In this document: piece after piece, positions 62,654 through 64,000 of the stretch
How the letters are laid out: every line of letters begins with the position of its first letter
How positions within the stretch are numbered: position 1 is the stretch's first letter
DNA from: Halostagnicola kamekurae
Lineage (GTDB): Archaea > Halobacteriota > Halobacteria > Halobacteriales > Natrialbaceae
Direction: 5' to 3'
Assembly (NCBI RefSeq): GCF_900116205.1
Contig: NZ_FOZS01000002.1
Coordinates: forward strand, 124,001 to 188,000
Length of the DNA stretch: 64,000 nucleotides
Notes under the pieces: model-generated
The model's database searches: none
Told to the model about the DNA's origin: nothing
What the model saw: the letters and a program-made list of their open reading frames with translations, nothing else
Made by a program: the position numbers and the translations under genes

Positions 62654-63120
62654 CAGGACCACACCTCCACCGTGAGCGTCCCGGATCGCACGTCGGCTTT
62701 CGACCCGATCGTGACGGGAACGCGCCGGCTCGCGACGCCGGCCGAGTTCGGTGGGTCGTCGACGTCCTCGAGCGAGAGGGAGCGGCCCTTATCGTCGAAG
62801 CGCGCCTCGGCGACCGTTTCCGGAGTGCCGTCGGTGTAGACTTCGACGGCAACGTGGCTGTACTTTCCGTTCGGAACGGCGTCCGGTCCGATTTCGCTCG
62901 AGACGTTCCGAGGGTGCTCGTGCGCGAGGTAGACGCCGGCGTCCTCGAGGTCGGTCCACACGAGATCGATCGCCGTCTGCTCCGGTGTTCGCTCGCTCGT
63001 CCCCGGAATCGTATCAGTCACGTACGCGCCGTAGATTCCGATCCCGACGGCGAACGCGGAAACGGCGATTAGCGCGGCGATCGGTTCAGTCTGTCCCCTA
63101 TTCGGTCGTGGAGATAGCAT
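62653..63120 (-). CDS. Membrane-anchored protein, pilin-cluster type (DUF7285-like)
   Basis: A 155-residue protein starting MLSPRPNRGQTEPIAALIAVSAFAVGIGIYGAYVTDTIPG. RGQTEPIAALIAVSAFAVGI resembles the pre-pilin-like N-terminus of haloarchaeal minor pilins. A beta-rich C-terminus follows (VAVEVYTDGTPETVAEARFDDKGRSLSLEDVDDPPNSAGVASRRVPVTIGSKADVRSGTLTVEVW). First gene of the operon, immediately downstream of tandem palindromes and of the HerA-like ATPase gene. Confidence 0.65.
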   Translation of the reverse strand: MLSPRPNRGQTEPIAALIAVSAFAVGIGIYGAYVTDTIPGTSERTPEQTAIDLVWTDLEDAGVYLAHEHPRNVSSEIGPDAVPNGKYSHVAVEVYTDGTPETVAEARFDDKGRSLSLEDVDDPPNSAGVASRRVPVTIGSKADVRSGTLTVEVWS

Positions 63121-63305
63121 ACTCACCTCCCGAGCGGGAGAGTCGACGCGGCGAACGAACGAGGTGACAGCGAAGAGACTGTCCCCGCCCGTCGACTGCA
63201 GTGGAGTTTCGAGACATATCGGCGTTGGTCCCGAACTTATACTTAAACTATAACCTCGTTCGGACCACTCAGCCGAGACGGAAGTTCCAGTGAAGAAATC
63301 AGAAC

Positions 63306-63347
63306 GGACGGTTAGCTGTCCACGAAATAACGGACAGTTATCTGTCC
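63306..63347. promoter_or_regulatory. Two tandem palindromes (operators or terminator hairpins)
   Basis: GGACGGTTAGCTGTCC (63306-63321) and GGACAGTTATCTGTCC (63332-63347) are spaced 26 bases apart, with cacgaaa after each. Each is an inverted repeat with a 4-base centre. The second overlaps the stop codon of the ATPase gene. They could bind a dimeric regulator of the downstream operon or form two terminator hairpins for the ATPase message. Confidence 0.55.
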
Positions 63348-64000
63348 ACGAAAACATCACTCGCACGCGGGCTGGCTCCACCGTGTGTGGTTTCTCGTTC
63401 CCGAACCCGCCCTGCGTGTGTCGTCTCCGTCGCATCGTCTATCACGACGACATCGCCGGGAGCGTCGGGCATCCGCTCTTCGATCGTCGCGTTCATGTAC
63501 GTCGGTCGGGCCCGCTCGAGCGCTTCGAGATCCGACCGTGAGGTGAGCCGGTGGGAAAGGACGATATCCGACTGCGAGATCCCGACCGCGGGGACGGAGC
63601 TCGGTCGCTGGGTCGCCGCCACGAAACTCACGCCCGGTGCCCGCCCGCGCGTCAGAATCGCCTCGAGTGCGGGCCCGGCCACGCCGTCGAAAAACGTGTG
63701 AGCTTCGTCGACCACGAGCCACGGCAATCGATCGACCGAGCCCGTCACTCGAGCGCGATAGAGCGTTTCGGCGACGCCGCGACAGATCGCGTTCATCGGT
63801 GCGCCGTCCATGCCGGAAACGTCGATGACGGTTATTTCGGGTCCACAGAGGTCTGTCTCCCCGATTCCCTCGCTTTCGAATACACCCCACGATGCCGCGA
63901 GATCGAGGTGATTGACCGCCGCGCGAACGTCTGAACGCGGGGCGTCGACCGACTCGATACGATCTCGCATCGCCTCGAGCGCCGCACATTCCTGTGCGGC
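63338..64000 (-). CDS. HerA/FtsK-like ATPase, N-terminal part outside window
   Basis: Open to the right edge (10 further codons, ending AAQECAALEA before MRDRIES). The visible C-terminal part has WLVVDEAHTFFDGVAGPALEAILTRGRAPGVSFVAATQRPSSVPAVGISQSDIVLSHRLTSRSDLEALER. It carries DEAH Walker B, the ATQRPS sensor region and an RLTSRSD arginine-type segment. This is the HerA/VirB4/DUF87 class of ring ATPases that move DNA or power surface-structure export. The Walker A lies beyond the window. It lies upstream of the pilin-cluster genes. Confidence 0.8.
   Translation of the reverse strand, partial: AAQECAALEAMRDRIESVDAPRSDVRAAVNHLDLAASWGVFESEGIGETDLCGPEITVIDVSGMDGAPMNAICRGVAETLYRARVTGSVDRLPWLVVDEAHTFFDGVAGPALEAILTRGRAPGVSFVAATQRPSSVPAVGISQSDIVLSHRLTSRSDLEALERARPTYMNATIEERMPDAPGDVVVIDDATETTHAGRVRERETTHGGASPRASDVFVDR

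Overview
This is a haloarchaeal chromosome segment, most likely from the Natrialbales branch, although the branch is a guess. Three things point there: high-GC coding regions with very acidic predicted proteins, many families found only in Halobacteria (HVO_0476 zinc finger, DUF5789/DUF5790-like proteins, RNA polymerase 'epsilon', bacterio-opsin-activator HTH regulators), and archaeal core genes (RPA with its partner protein, L10e, MptD, type II GAPDH, the Azf-type glucose-6-phosphate dehydrogenase).

Layout. 1-2.5 kb: the end of a membrane sensor-domain gene, a ParB-like gene and an N-terminally truncated integrase, which look like mobile-element debris. 2.7-20.9 kb: chromosomal core, with CDGSH protein, MFS transporter, the RPA operon, tRNA-His, a site-2 protease, L10e, an ATP-grasp ligase, Hsp20, GAPDH, an M29 aminopeptidase, NAD kinase, a DsbA-like protein, RNAP epsilon and a carboxymuconolactone decarboxylase-like protein. 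21.3-34.0 kb: accessory genes, including cytochrome P450 plus CPBP protease, two alpha/beta hydrolases with bat-type regulators, a three-gene CPBP/serine-hydrolase/membrane operon whose leader is a 179-bp MITE, a methyltransferase and an ArsR-type regulator. 34.0-46.6 kb: a sharply bounded integrated element in tRNA-Phe. 46.8-57.0 kb: core again, with tRNA-Val, DUF192, an ABC exporter, creatininase, MptD, Azf, DUF309, M29 and a VUT transporter. 57.2-64 kb: an AT-rich PQQ-propeller lipoprotein, then a pilus-like cluster of three membrane-anchored proteins and a HerA-like ATPase that runs off the window.

The most interesting object is the 12.5-kb element at 34,044-46,579. A 22-bp copy of the tRNA-Phe 3' end lies beside its integrase, and the intact tRNA-Phe gene lies at the other end. 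It carries an integrase, a PrimPol-type replication protein, small DNA-binding proteins and a terminase-small-subunit-like HGGAPKGN protein, but no recognisable capsid, portal or large-terminase gene. That gene set resembles bacterial phage satellites (PICI-like islands). Two regions of low-GC unknown cargo, two of the proteins with HEPN/DUF4145-like motifs, make a role in defence plausible. A diverged third copy of the tRNA-Phe end at 21,329 suggests that the 21.3-34.0 kb region is an older island stacked in the same tRNA.

Other notable signals are a family of ~76-bp repeats bordering cargo genes, a duplicated tail of the terminase-like gene, tRNA 3'-end fragments joined to hairpins next to all three tRNA genes, a three-way-junction palindrome at 11,042, and a near-perfect 36-bp repeat pair at 19,971 and 20,170. 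Functions are assigned from motifs and remembered family features. No database search was run.
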